Assembly (NCBI RefSeq): GCF_001280845.1
Contig: NZ_LGHP01000001.1
Coordinates: forward strand, 133,302 to 197,301
Reading direction: 5' to 3'
DNA from: Bacillus sp. FJAT-28004
GTDB taxonomy: Bacteria > Bacillota > Bacilli > Paenibacillales > Paenibacillaceae
DNA: 64,000 nucleotides
Position numbers and translations under genes: made by a program. The notes under the pieces were generated by a model. That model did no database searches and was not told where the DNA came from. It worked only from the letters and a program-made list of their open reading frames with translations. Shown here one piece after another: positions 7,660 to 15,024 of the stretch; position 1 is the first letter of the stretch, and the number at the start of each line of letters is the position of its first letter.

Positions 7660-8553
7660 TTGAATTTGTTGGATCGCGATGGGCTTACGGAACGTGAATT
7701 TTTCGAGCAGTACCGTGCCGGGGATTACGAGCGGCCTTCGGTGGCGGCGGACATGGTCATTTTTACCGTAACGAATACGGAGGCGGACAGCTACCGCAAG
7801 CTTCCGGAAAAAGAGCTGCGAATTCTGCTCATTCGCCGGGGAGGTCACCCGTTCCTGGGCAATTGGGCGCTTCCGGGCGGCTTCGTCCGGCCGGAAGAGA
7901 CGACGGAGCAGGCGGCGGTGAGGGAGCTGCGTGAGGAGACCGGTGTGGATGGCGTATATTTGGAGCAGTTGTATACCTTCAGCGATGTTGGAAGGGACCC
8001 TCGCACCTGGGTGATGAGCTGCAGCTACATGGCCTTAATTAACAGCGATCAGGTACAGCTGAAAGCAGGGGATGACGCTGTCGGCGCTGCCTGGTTCAAG
8101 GTAACCTATCGGCTTCTGCGCGAGCGGAAAGAGCTTATTGATGATGGGTATGTGAAAACGATGGAATACGAGCTCAAGCTAAGCAGCGAAGAGGAAGAAC
8201 TTACGGCAGTTGTGGATCGGACGATGACGTCAAAGCCGGCCTCGACTTCAACCGTGTACTCCATCGTATCGAATGACGGATTGGCTTTCGATCATGCGAA
8301 GATTATCGCTTGCGCTATTGAGCGACTGCGGGGAAAAGTGAATTATACCGATATTGCGCTACACTTGATGCCGCAACTCTTTACTTTGACGGAGCTGCAG
8401 CAGGTTTACGAGGTGATCTTGGACAAAGAGCTGCTGAAAGCCGCCTTCCGGCGTAAAGTTGCGGATCTCGTGGCGGAGACCGATCATTATACTGAAAATG
8501 CAGGACACCGTCCTTCCCGCTTGTATCGGAGAAATTTGGAGGAATATCGATGA
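7660..8553 (+). CDS. NUDIX hydrolase with C-terminal winged helix (NrtR-like or ADP-ribose pyrophosphatase)
   Basis: Protein of 297 aa. Residues 40-150 form a NUDIX domain with a complete box at 74-96 (GFVRPEE, then REL.EETGV), so all metal-binding glutamates are present. Residues 210-295 fit the winged-helix part seen in NrtR regulators of NAD metabolism (KIIACAIERLRGKVNYTDIA; LQQVYEVILD). Classical NrtR proteins often have a degraded box and bind ADP-ribose without cleaving it; this one could still hydrolyse ADP-ribose or NADH. The TTG start follows AAGGAGG with 9-bp spacing. It sits between pnuC remains and NADAR/PARG genes, all NAD or ADP-ribose functions, and may regulate them through the palindrome at 7250. 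Confidence 0.85.
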   Translation: MNLLDRDGLTEREFFEQYRAGDYERPSVAADMVIFTVTNTEADSYRKLPEKELRILLIRRGGHPFLGNWALPGGFVRPEETTEQAAVRELREETGVDGVYLEQLYTFSDVGRDPRTWVMSCSYMALINSDQVQLKAGDDAVGAAWFKVTYRLLRERKELIDDGYVKTMEYELKLSSEEEELTAVVDRTMTSKPASTSTVYSIVSNDGLAFDHAKIIACAIERLRGKVNYTDIALHLMPQLFTLTELQQVYEVILDKELLKAAFRRKVADLVAETDHYTENAGHRPSRLYRRNLEEYR

Positions 8554-9081
8554 TATACAATATCGAGCAGTTAAGAAAAGCATACACCGCTGGCAAAACG
8601 TTTAAGTTTGTGTTCTTCTGGGGCCATACACCGCCAAAGGACGACGGCGTCGACAAAAGCTGCTTCAGCCAATGGTGGATGAGCCCTTTCGTGGTAGAGG
8701 GGATCGAGTATTCCTGTGTCGAGCAGTTTATGATGTCCGAGAAAGCAAGACTGTTTGGAGATGACGAAATGTTGGACGTGATCCGTAAAGCTAAGCATCC
8801 CAAGGAGATGAAAGCTTACGGGCGTGCAGTCAGAAACTTCGACAAGGACACTTGGGACAAAGAATGCTATGGCATCGTTAAAAGAGGCAATTTGGCTAAT
8901 TGGCGAATATCTCAAGTCAACGAAAAACCGTATTCTCGTCGAAGCCAGCCCACAGGATAGCATTTGGGGGATCGGCATGGGCCAGTCCAATCCGGACGCG
9001 GATAATCCCGTAAAATGGCGGGGGAGGAACCTACTCGGATTCGTGTTGACCGAAGCGAGGGACGAATTGCTGCGGGATTAA
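8550..9081 (+). pseudogene. Frameshifted NADAR-domain (YbiA-like) gene
   Basis: The first frame starts at an ATG overlapping the NUDIX stop and shows NADAR signatures: FFWGHTP, FSQWW.SPF, EQFMMSEKARLFGD, and YGIVKRGNLA. It then loses the family pattern and stops at 8960. A second frame continues exactly where NADAR proteins should: LGEYLKSTKNRILVEASP, then DSIWGIGMG, then NPVKWRGRNLLGF, ending at 9081. Compared with intact members, the few residues between GNLA and LGEYL are missing, so a small out-of-frame deletion near 8898-8907, between two TTGGC copies, explains the break. NADAR proteins remove ADP-ribose from guanine or act on riboflavin intermediates. A sequencing error is possible but would not restore the missing residues. 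Confidence 0.8.
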
Positions 9082-9126
9082 CTTCTACCGGAATTGTGTT
9101 TAATGAAAGAAGGGGGAATGAATGAA

Positions 9127-9975
9127 ATGAAACGAAAAGAAATTGCCGAGGAAACATTACGGATACAGCGGCAAGGCTTCTATGTATATAAGGGGCGGCG
9201 GGTAGAATTCGCCACTGCGCAAAAGCATTCGGAGGAGAATAGCGAGTTGATTACGCCGGAACATGGAGAATCACTGGTGCGGGGAATTGCCGGGCTACCT
9301 AGGCTGCCGCAAGGCGCCGCTTGTTTTGTCACCAACGAGCCCACAGTAAAGGCGATTTTGGATTTTGCGGAGACAGGGAAAGGGCGCGTCGGCGTGTTAA
9401 ACTTCGCTAGTGCGAAAAATCCCGGGGGAGGATTTTTAAACGGGGCGATGGCTCAGGAAGAAAGCCTGGCGGTCTCCAGCGGATTATATGAAACGCAGAT
9501 GCGCAATGAAAGCTACTATAAGGCTAATCGAGCCTGGAAATCGATGATGTATACTAATCACGCCATCTATTCGCCGGACGTAGTGTTTTTCCGTGACCAG
9601 CGGTTCGACCTTATAGAGCGGCCGGTGACAGCTTCAGTATTGACTCTGCCTGCCGTGAATTATGGGCAGGTTCTGCTTAAGGGAGAGGACCCCCGGAAGG
9701 CGGAATGGATGATGAAAGACCGGATGCGACTGGCCCTGGCGATATTCGCAAAAAAAGGCGACATCAACCTCATCTTGGGTGCATACGGCTGTGGCGTTTT
9801 CCGAAACGAACCGATGAAGGTGGCAGGATGGTGGCACGAGCTTCTGGAGGATGAAGGCTTGGGATTACTGTTTTCGGAAATTCGTTTTGCGGTATTGGAC
9901 ACTTCCAAAGAGGGTAAGTGCATTCATGCTTTTGAAAAGAAGTTCAATGGGCACAGCAACATAATGGCCGATTAG
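9127..9975 (+). CDS. Bacterial-type poly(ADP-ribose) glycohydrolase (TIGR02452/DUF2263 family)
   Basis: Cytoplasmic macrodomain-fold hydrolase, 282 aa. The PARG signature is intact: GGG at residues 100-102 (NPGGGFLNGA) and the catalytic QEE at 110-112. The 'YSPDVVFFR' and 'LGAYGCGVFRN' segments are also typical of the family. It should hydrolyse ADP-ribose chains or free ADP-ribose from proteins or nucleic acid. The ATG at 9127 is 10 bp after GGGGG; the in-frame ATG at 9118 lies almost on the ribosome binding site and is less likely. It follows the NADAR gene by 45 bp, in one direction with NUDIX, giving a chain of ADP-ribose removal and breakdown. It ends before the second 33-bp repeat. Confidence 0.85.
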   Translation: MKRKEIAEETLRIQRQGFYVYKGRRVEFATAQKHSEENSELITPEHGESLVRGIAGLPRLPQGAACFVTNEPTVKAILDFAETGKGRVGVLNFASAKNPGGGFLNGAMAQEESLAVSSGLYETQMRNESYYKANRAWKSMMYTNHAIYSPDVVFFRDQRFDLIERPVTASVLTLPAVNYGQVLLKGEDPRKAEWMMKDRMRLALAIFAKKGDINLILGAYGCGVFRNEPMKVAGWWHELLEDEGLGLLFSEIRFAVLDTSKEGKCIHAFEKKFNGHSNIMAD

Positions 9976-9988
9976 GTGCTCATTTTAA

Positions 9989-10021
9989 TTCGCTCTAAAA
10001 ATGATACGGTGAACCGTATCA
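9989..10021 (+). repeat. 33-bp direct repeat, right copy (also a hairpin)
   Basis: Same element as 6839-6871 (28/33 identical). Here the palindrome is perfect: TGATACGGT (10002-10010), GA, ACCGTATCA (10013-10021), followed by TTTTT at 10022-10026. It can therefore act as an intrinsic terminator for the PARG gene. The symmetry also resembles operators of TetR-family repressors. Confidence 0.7.
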
Positions 10022-10141
10022 TTTTTACTAAATATGTTAAAGTACACTATCAACATTGAAATTGTTAATGAATTTATTGCTATTGAACACGTTCGATAGA
10101 GTGGAATAATGAGGTGAAATCTTATATCTAAAATTGACAAT

Positions 10142-11086
10142 ATGATGGCGATTCTATGGATGTTGAATTCAGGAAGGAAAATTACTGCAAAACAAATATC
10201 TGAAAAGTTAGAGATCAATATAAGGACTGTTTACCGTTATATTGATGCACTTTCTGCCAGTGGTGTGCCGATTATATCTGACACAGGTCATAATGGGGGA
10301 TATACCCTGTTGAATAATTTTATTGAAAGTCCGCTTCTTTTTGATGTTGATGAGCAAACGGCATTACTTCATGCTGCTGTTTTTGCAAAAGAAGCTGGAT
10401 ATTTTTTCGGGGAGGCATTAAACAGAGCAACATCAAAGCTAAAAATGTATTCAAACCAAGAGCAGGAAAGAATGATCAAGCAACATTTAGAAGGGCTTGA
10501 AGTAATAAGTCCAATTGGAAAATCATCTATGGAGCCGATATTGAAGAAATTGGAGCAAGGTATAGTAAGCAAATCATCTGTAGAAATTGAATACCATACA
10601 AGTCATGAAGAGCAGACCACACATAGGATTGTTGATCCATATGGAATTATTTATTGGAATAATAACTGGTATGTCATTGCATTTTGTCATCTAAGGAATG
10701 AAATCCGAAGTTTTAGAGTGGGGCGAATTATCAGTATTGTTCAAACCGAAATTACCTTCGATCGTCCAAAGGTTTTTTCGGCAAGTGAATTTTTTATGAA
10801 AAGCCTACTTCCCGAAGTGAAAGATAAGCAAGCACTTATCCCTTTAGTTGTTAGTGGTAAGACAAGTGCGTTGGATAACTTATGCCAGCATTGGTTTTTA
10901 GGACATCATTTCAAAGAACGGACTTCAAATAAAGTGATATTTCTACTAGAAGAAGAAGCAATTCATACGTATGTACCGTATTTACTTTTATCCTATGGCA
11001 AATCTATTCAAGTCATTGAACCAACGAGTTTGAAGCAAAAACTTATTGAAGTTCTTTATGAGTTAATTAATTATTATCAAGTTTAA
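10142..11086 (+). CDS. WYL-domain transcriptional regulator (YafY-like, DeoR-type HTH)
   Basis: Cytoplasmic DNA-binding regulator. The N-terminal winged helix covers residues 1-55 (KITAKQISEKLEINIRTVYRYIDALSASGVPI), and the WYL domain covers about 140-230 with DPYGIIYWNNNWYVIAF. The ATG at 10142 has no ribosome binding site. GAGGTG at 10111-10116 is instead correctly spaced for codon ATA at 10124, which would add ISKIDN before MMAIL, as in relatives that begin MSKIDN. So translation may start at a rare AUA, or the normal ATG has mutated. It lies ahead of a DJ-1/PfpI gene with a terminator between them. WYL proteins often sense nucleic acid ligands or stress. Confidence 0.88.
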   Translation: MMAILWMLNSGRKITAKQISEKLEINIRTVYRYIDALSASGVPIISDTGHNGGYTLLNNFIESPLLFDVDEQTALLHAAVFAKEAGYFFGEALNRATSKLKMYSNQEQERMIKQHLEGLEVISPIGKSSMEPILKKLEQGIVSKSSVEIEYHTSHEEQTTHRIVDPYGIIYWNNNWYVIAFCHLRNEIRSFRVGRIISIVQTEITFDRPKVFSASEFFMKSLLPEVKDKQALIPLVVSGKTSALDNLCQHWFLGHHFKERTSNKVIFLLEEEAIHTYVPYLLLSYGKSIQVIEPTSLKQKLIEVLYELINYYQV

Positions 11087-11123
11087 AAACTTTACTGACG
11101 GAAGATGTCAGTAAAGTTTTTTT
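11086..11123 (+). terminator. Intrinsic terminator after the WYL regulator
   Basis: AAAACTTTACTGAC (11086-11099) pairs with GTCAGTAAAGTTTT (from 11107) around a 7-nt loop, followed by a T-run. Confidence 0.85.
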
Positions 11124-11168
11124 ATAATAGGGTATATCGATTAATTAATTACAAAAGGAGTGTGTATT

Positions 11169-11798
11169 ATGCATACAAAAAAAGTGTATCTTTATGTATT
11201 TGATACGATGGCAGACTGGGAGGTAGGTTATTTAATTGCTGAACTAAACTCGGGAAGGTATTTTAAAAAAGAATTAGCGCCTTTAGAGGTGGTTGCAGTA
11301 GGCGTTGATAAAAATCCTGTTACTACAATGGGAGGATTGAAAATACTACCTAGTATTTCTATTGATGAGTGTATTTTGGAAAGTACTGATGTTGTAGTTC
11401 TTCCAGGCGGAAATACTTGGATAGAAGCAATTCACGAACCTATATTGAAAAAAGTTTCTAAATCTTTAAAAGAAGGTGCTGTTGTTGCGGCGATTTGTGG
11501 AGCAACACTGGGACTTGCAAAGATGGGATTGCTAGACTCAAGAAGGCATACAAGCAACAATCTAGAATATATGAAGATGATTTGTCCTAATTATATTGGA
11601 GAAAAATATTATGAAACGGAACCAGCAGTAACTGATGGGAATTTAGTTACTGCATCAGGAACAGCTCCATTGGAATTTGCGAAACATGTATTGAAGGTGC
11701 TAGATGTATTTGCACCAGAAACATTACATTCATGGTTCAATCTTTATCAGACTCATGATCCCAAATACTTCTTCGAGTTAATGGACTCTATCAAATAG
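11169..11798 (+). CDS. DJ-1/PfpI family protein (class I glutamine amidotransferase-like)
   Basis: Protein of 209 aa with the DJ-1/PfpI fold: VYLYVFDTMADWE at the start, VVLPGG near residue 78, and the nucleophile elbow AAICGATLGLA with Cys110. Relatives include YdeA-type cysteine proteases, chaperones and deglycases; the exact activity cannot be told from sequence. The ATG at 11169 lies 8 bp after AAAGGAG; a GTG three codons upstream is less well placed. It has its own terminator downstream, so it is probably monocistronic. Confidence 0.87.
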   Translation: MHTKKVYLYVFDTMADWEVGYLIAELNSGRYFKKELAPLEVVAVGVDKNPVTTMGGLKILPSISIDECILESTDVVVLPGGNTWIEAIHEPILKKVSKSLKEGAVVAAICGATLGLAKMGLLDSRRHTSNNLEYMKMICPNYIGEKYYETEPAVTDGNLVTASGTAPLEFAKHVLKVLDVFAPETLHSWFNLYQTHDPKYFFELMDSIK

Positions 11799-11828
11799 CT
11801 GATAGTAAACCAAAATACAATGGATAGT

Positions 11829-11872
11829 CCCCTATTAAAGTGGTTTCCTACTTTCTTTATAAGGGGATTTTT
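11829..11872 (+). terminator. Terminator-like inverted repeat after the DJ-1 gene
   Basis: CCCCTATTAAAG (11829-11840) pairs with CTTTATAAGGGG (11855-11866) with two mismatches, and ATTTTT follows. The rest of the gap to 12140 holds no recognisable gene. Confidence 0.65.
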
Positions 11873-12140
11873 GGCGGTTCTACACATTCTTTTTTGTGTT
11901 TATTACGTGCCGCAGTAACACTAGTAAAATCGACCAAATTAGTTCCAGAGATTGTTATCACCTGTCACATCCAGAATTACATCATAACTCCAAACGGCTG
12001 CCTTCGGGTAACCTGGCATGGTCATTACGCTCTGACGGACAGCATTGTTAAAAAGATATCCTAACTTTTATTAATATGACATAAGGTGACGTATTTGAGG
12101 TCTATAATGGGTGGTAGATTAACGAAAGGAGTAACAAATC

Positions 12141-12716
12141 ATGAAACGAAGAATAATTTTAGATTTAGCGGTTACTTTAGATGGTTTTATTGAAGGGAAA
12201 AATGGTGAAGTTGATTGGTGCATTATGGACTCTGAGATGGGGTTTATTAATTTTTTAAATCAAATTGATACAATTTTATATGGAAGAAAAAGCTATGAAT
12301 TATGGGGACAATTTACTCCGGAAATTGAACATACGGATTCTGAAAAAGAATTTTGGGATTTGGTTCATAGTAAAGAGAAATATGTGTTTTCCAGGACGCA
12401 AAAGGGGACTGATAATAAAGCAATATTCATAAATGATAGTATTCTTGAAGAAGTAAATAAATTAAAGAATAAGCCTGGTAAAGACATCTGGCTATATGGT
12501 GGAGCAAGTCTTATTACAACTTTTATCAATTTAGGACTTGTTGATGAATTTAGATTATCTGTTCACCCTGTTGTTTTGGGAGAAGGGAAACCGCTGTTTG
12601 TGGATATAAAACAGAGGTTGAATTTAAAAATGGTTAATACAAGAACGTTCTCCTCAGGCGTGGTACAACTAATTTATCATTTGGATGGTGATCAAGAGCG
12701 CGGATTGGATTATTGA
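12141..12716 (+). CDS. Dihydrofolate reductase-like protein, RibD C-terminal domain (YyaP/YwjB type)
   Basis: Cytoplasmic oxidoreductase of the RibD-C/DHFR fold, 191 aa. The signatures are ILDLAVTLDGFIEGKNGEVDW at the start, ILYGRKSYELW near residue 47, DIWLYGGASLITTFINLGLVDE near 113, and PVVLGEGKPLF. AAAGGAG precedes the ATG with good spacing. The last 10 or so codons (after LIYHLDG) run into DNA that belongs to a uvrA remnant in another frame, so the natural C-terminus was replaced by a recombination joint at TTGGATG. The core domain is complete and the protein is probably functional. Its substrate is unknown. Confidence 0.85.
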   Translation: MKRRIILDLAVTLDGFIEGKNGEVDWCIMDSEMGFINFLNQIDTILYGRKSYELWGQFTPEIEHTDSEKEFWDLVHSKEKYVFSRTQKGTDNKAIFINDSILEEVNKLKNKPGKDIWLYGGASLITTFINLGLVDEFRLSVHPVVLGEGKPLFVDIKQRLNLKMVNTRTFSSGVVQLIYHLDGDQERGLDY

Positions 12717-12852
12717 CATGGGTCCCGAGGGCGGCCGCCGGGGTGGCCGAAATGTATTCGAAGTCACTCCTGTCCAGCTTGCTGCTCCCGAGCATTCGAT
12801 AACGGGGGCGTATTTGCGCAAGGCAGAAACCGGCCAGGGAGCGTCTTCCTGA
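12685..12852 (+). pseudogene. uvrA: 3' end remnant of a uvrA-type excinuclease gene
   Basis: In the frame from 12685 the translation begins MVIKSADWIIDMGPEGG and goes on through RRGGRNVFEVTP, then HSITGAYLRKA, ending at TGA 12850-12852. This is the C-terminal tail of UvrA proteins (VIK.ADWIIDLGPEGG..GG, then TG.YL). About 55 of some 950 codons remain. It overlaps the 3' end of the reductase gene by 32 bp, which shows a deletion joint. Confidence 0.75.
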
Positions 12853-12870
12853 CGGGGTACGTTGCAACGG

Positions 12871-13229
12871 ACCCTATTCCGAAACATCGATACCGTCTTT
12901 ATCTGTATGGCACTCAATAACGATTTTAATCTGCGTAGACTTGATCGGTATTTGTCGATTGCATGGGACAGTGAAGCAACACCGGTTGTTGTTCTCACTA
13001 AATCGGATTTGTGTGATGATCTCCAATAAGACTCGATGAAGTATCCACGGTTACCATAGGCGTAGATGTGCTTACAACAACAGGGTTATCCGAAGATGGC
13101 TTCCTTGCTGTCAAGGAGTATATGGAACTTGGAAAGACCTTTGTCTTTATCGGATCATCCTGTCGCCTCTCACTTCCACTGACGGAAGATGAGCGGCGAC
13201 AGGATTTATGCAACGCCAGTGAAATTTAA
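12871..13229 (+). pseudogene. rsgA: Remnant of an rsgA-type ribosome small-subunit GTPase gene
   Basis: The frame from 12871 reads NIDTVFICMALNNDFNLRRL, then PVVVLTKSDLCDDLQ and a stop at 13027. One frame over from 13035 it continues DEVSTVTIGVDVLTTTGLSE, then VKEYMELGKTFVFIGSS. These are the OB-to-GTPase part of RsgA, including the G4 motif TKSD. The frame is lost exactly where the P-loop (GSSGVGKS) should begin, and an unrelated tail reaches a stop at 13227. The frameshift plus missing P-loop show it is dead. Confidence 0.75.
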
Positions 13230-13245
13230 TATAATATGTATTCAA

Positions 13246-13289
13246 AAATAAGAGTAGCCTACGCAAATTGCGTGTGGCCACTCTTATTT
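13246..13289. terminator. Strong hairpin, probable bidirectional terminator
   Basis: AAATAAGAGTAGCC (13246-13259) pairs with GGCCACTCTTATTT (13276-13289) with one mismatch. An inner ACGCAA/TTGCGT stem extends it. A-rich and T-rich flanks allow termination on both strands. Confidence 0.6.
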
Positions 13290-13431
13290 ACTGTATCCAT
13301 ATGTTAAAAGATAATAAAGTCTTAGACTGATGTGACATCAAAAATAAGTTAACGATTTTACAATTCAGAAATTTCTTTTTTTATGAGATATTTTCAAGTT
13401 ATCGTTCGTGTTATATATAGGAGGTGAATAA

Positions 13432-13959
13432 ATGGACAACCAATCTTTAACGCGCACAAATAGTGAATTTGCTGAAATTTATCAGCGGAATATTGATATG
13501 GTTTACAGATTATGTTTCATCCTTTTGAAAAATACGACGGATGCGGATGATGCTGTTCAATCTATATTTTTGAAGCTATTCAAGCATAATAAAGCCTTTC
13601 ATGACCGTGATCATGAAAAAGCATGGCTTATTGTAACGACCAAAAATACCTGTAAAGATGTATTAAAAAGCTGGTGGAGATCTCGCCGGGTCGATATAGA
13701 CGTTTTGCCGGAAAAAACATACTGGGATAACGATGAGCAGCAGAGGGATGTACTCGAGAAATTGCTTCGGCTTCCCGAAAAATACAGAACGGTTTTGTAC
13801 CTTTATTATGTTGAGGATTATTCCGTAAAAGAAATATCGAAACTGTTAGATCGAAAAGAGAGTACGTTGCAAACGCAATTATCAAAAGGGCGCACACGCC
13901 TGAAGGCTGATTTGGGAGGGATACATGTTGACGGAAAACCAGTTCAAGGGAATATTTGA
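13432..13959 (+). CDS. ECF-type RNA polymerase sigma factor
   Basis: Alternative sigma factor, 175 aa. Region 2 spans about residues 12-78 (NIDMVYRLCFILLKNTTDADDAVQ, AWLIVTTKNTCKDVLKSWWRS) and region 4 about 108-160 (LPEKYRTVLYLYYVEDYSVKEISKLL, QTQLSKGRTRLK). ATAGGAGGTG gives a good start. The next gene overlaps it by 35 bp and encodes a membrane DUF4179 protein, the usual partner or anti-sigma factor. The pair should respond to an envelope signal. No reliable autoregulated promoter could be named. Confidence 0.92.
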   Translation: MDNQSLTRTNSEFAEIYQRNIDMVYRLCFILLKNTTDADDAVQSIFLKLFKHNKAFHDRDHEKAWLIVTTKNTCKDVLKSWWRSRRVDIDVLPEKTYWDNDEQQRDVLEKLLRLPEKYRTVLYLYYVEDYSVKEISKLLDRKESTLQTQLSKGRTRLKADLGGIHVDGKPVQGNI

Positions 13960-14971
13960 AACCATAAAGCCTAATAAGGAACATAAGGACAAACTATTAC
14001 ATGACATGATTGTAAAAATTGAATCCGAAACCGTGGAGAAAAGAATGCCTACATCCTGGAGACATGTAAGATCCGCGATGCTGGCAGCAGCGGTCATGAT
14101 CTGTTTGCTAACGACAACTGCTTTTGCAGCCAGCTATATGGGACTGGATATGAAATTTTTGAACTTTCTAAACCCAGCGAATAGCGAGCAAGTGGTGTAT
14201 TTGGAAAACGGCGCTCATGTGGTGAACAAGCAGGCGGTAAACGAGAATGGAACGCTAGAAGTTAAGCAAATTATCGGCGACAGCAATTTGATTTACATCT
14301 TAATGGACTTCACAGCGCCGGAAGGTACAGTTCTAGATGCGAAACGGTATCGTTTTGAGACACTTTTAAGTTTTGATAATATGAGTTCAAACAGCTCCTC
14401 AACCGGTTACACCTTATTGGACGATGAGAATCCTAACGATAATAAAATCAGTCTAATGATGAATTATCTAACGGAGAATAGAACAATCGCAGGAAGTCCT
14501 GTTACTTTGATGCTTAGTGGTTTAGAGGCGGCAGATGTTTATCCCGATATATTTGAAAAAATAAATGCAGGTTCATGGAAAATCAAATTCAATTTGGACT
14601 ATAAGGATATTTCAACAACGTATCAGATAGATCAGGGCATATCATTATATAACTACGAAGCAACACTATCATCCATTTCCATTTCGCCGATTTCCGTTAC
14701 AATAAAAGTAGACAGTGCGCATACCAAAGAGATTTCTGAGGCGGCCAGCCGCTCCTCGCGGGAAATAGGGCTAAACGAGTATGCGGATCATTATCCGATC
14801 ACCATACATTACAAAGATGGAACATCGGAGACAACGGCTGTTTTTAAGGGGATGTCCTCAGGAGATCTGATAACTAACACCATAACGATCGTGAAACCAT
14901 TTACCCCCATTATAAATGATAAAGAAATAAAATCAGTCGAATTTTTTGATACTGTCATTCCGATGGACTAA
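13925..14971 (+). CDS. DUF4179 membrane protein, probable anti-sigma factor or sigma partner
   Basis: Protein of 348 aa with a short cytoplasmic N-terminus (residues 1-45). One membrane helix follows near 48-67 (SAMLAAAVMICLLTTTAFAA), then a large extracytoplasmic part. That part fits DUF4179 (near residues 100-190: VNENGTLEVKQIIGDSNLIY) plus a beta-rich C-terminal domain. The ATG overlaps the sigma gene by 35 bp. By analogy with other ECF/DUF4179 pairs it should sequester or modulate the sigma factor at the membrane. A terminator follows. Confidence 0.82.
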   Translation: MLTENQFKGIFETIKPNKEHKDKLLHDMIVKIESETVEKRMPTSWRHVRSAMLAAAVMICLLTTTAFAASYMGLDMKFLNFLNPANSEQVVYLENGAHVVNKQAVNENGTLEVKQIIGDSNLIYILMDFTAPEGTVLDAKRYRFETLLSFDNMSSNSSSTGYTLLDDENPNDNKISLMMNYLTENRTIAGSPVTLMLSGLEAADVYPDIFEKINAGSWKIKFNLDYKDISTTYQIDQGISLYNYEATLSSISISPISVTIKVDSAHTKEISEAASRSSREIGLNEYADHYPITIHYKDGTSETTAVFKGMSSGDLITNTITIVKPFTPIINDKEIKSVEFFDTVIPMD

Positions 14972-14991
14972 TTTTATAGTTGTGCGAAAAC

Positions 14992-15024
14992 GAGGAGCTG
15001 CAGGTATGCAGTTCCTCTTTTCTT
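14992..15024 (+). terminator. Intrinsic terminator of the sigma/DUF4179 operon
   Basis: GAGGAGCTGCA (14992-15002) pairs with TGCAGTTCCTC (15007-15017) around GGTA, followed by TTTTCTTT. One mismatch (G-U in RNA). Confidence 0.85.

Noticed and set aside
11873-12120. Minus-strand fragment with GYP-like motif resembling a transposase HTH
   Set aside because: Too short and degraded to assign; no second supporting motif.
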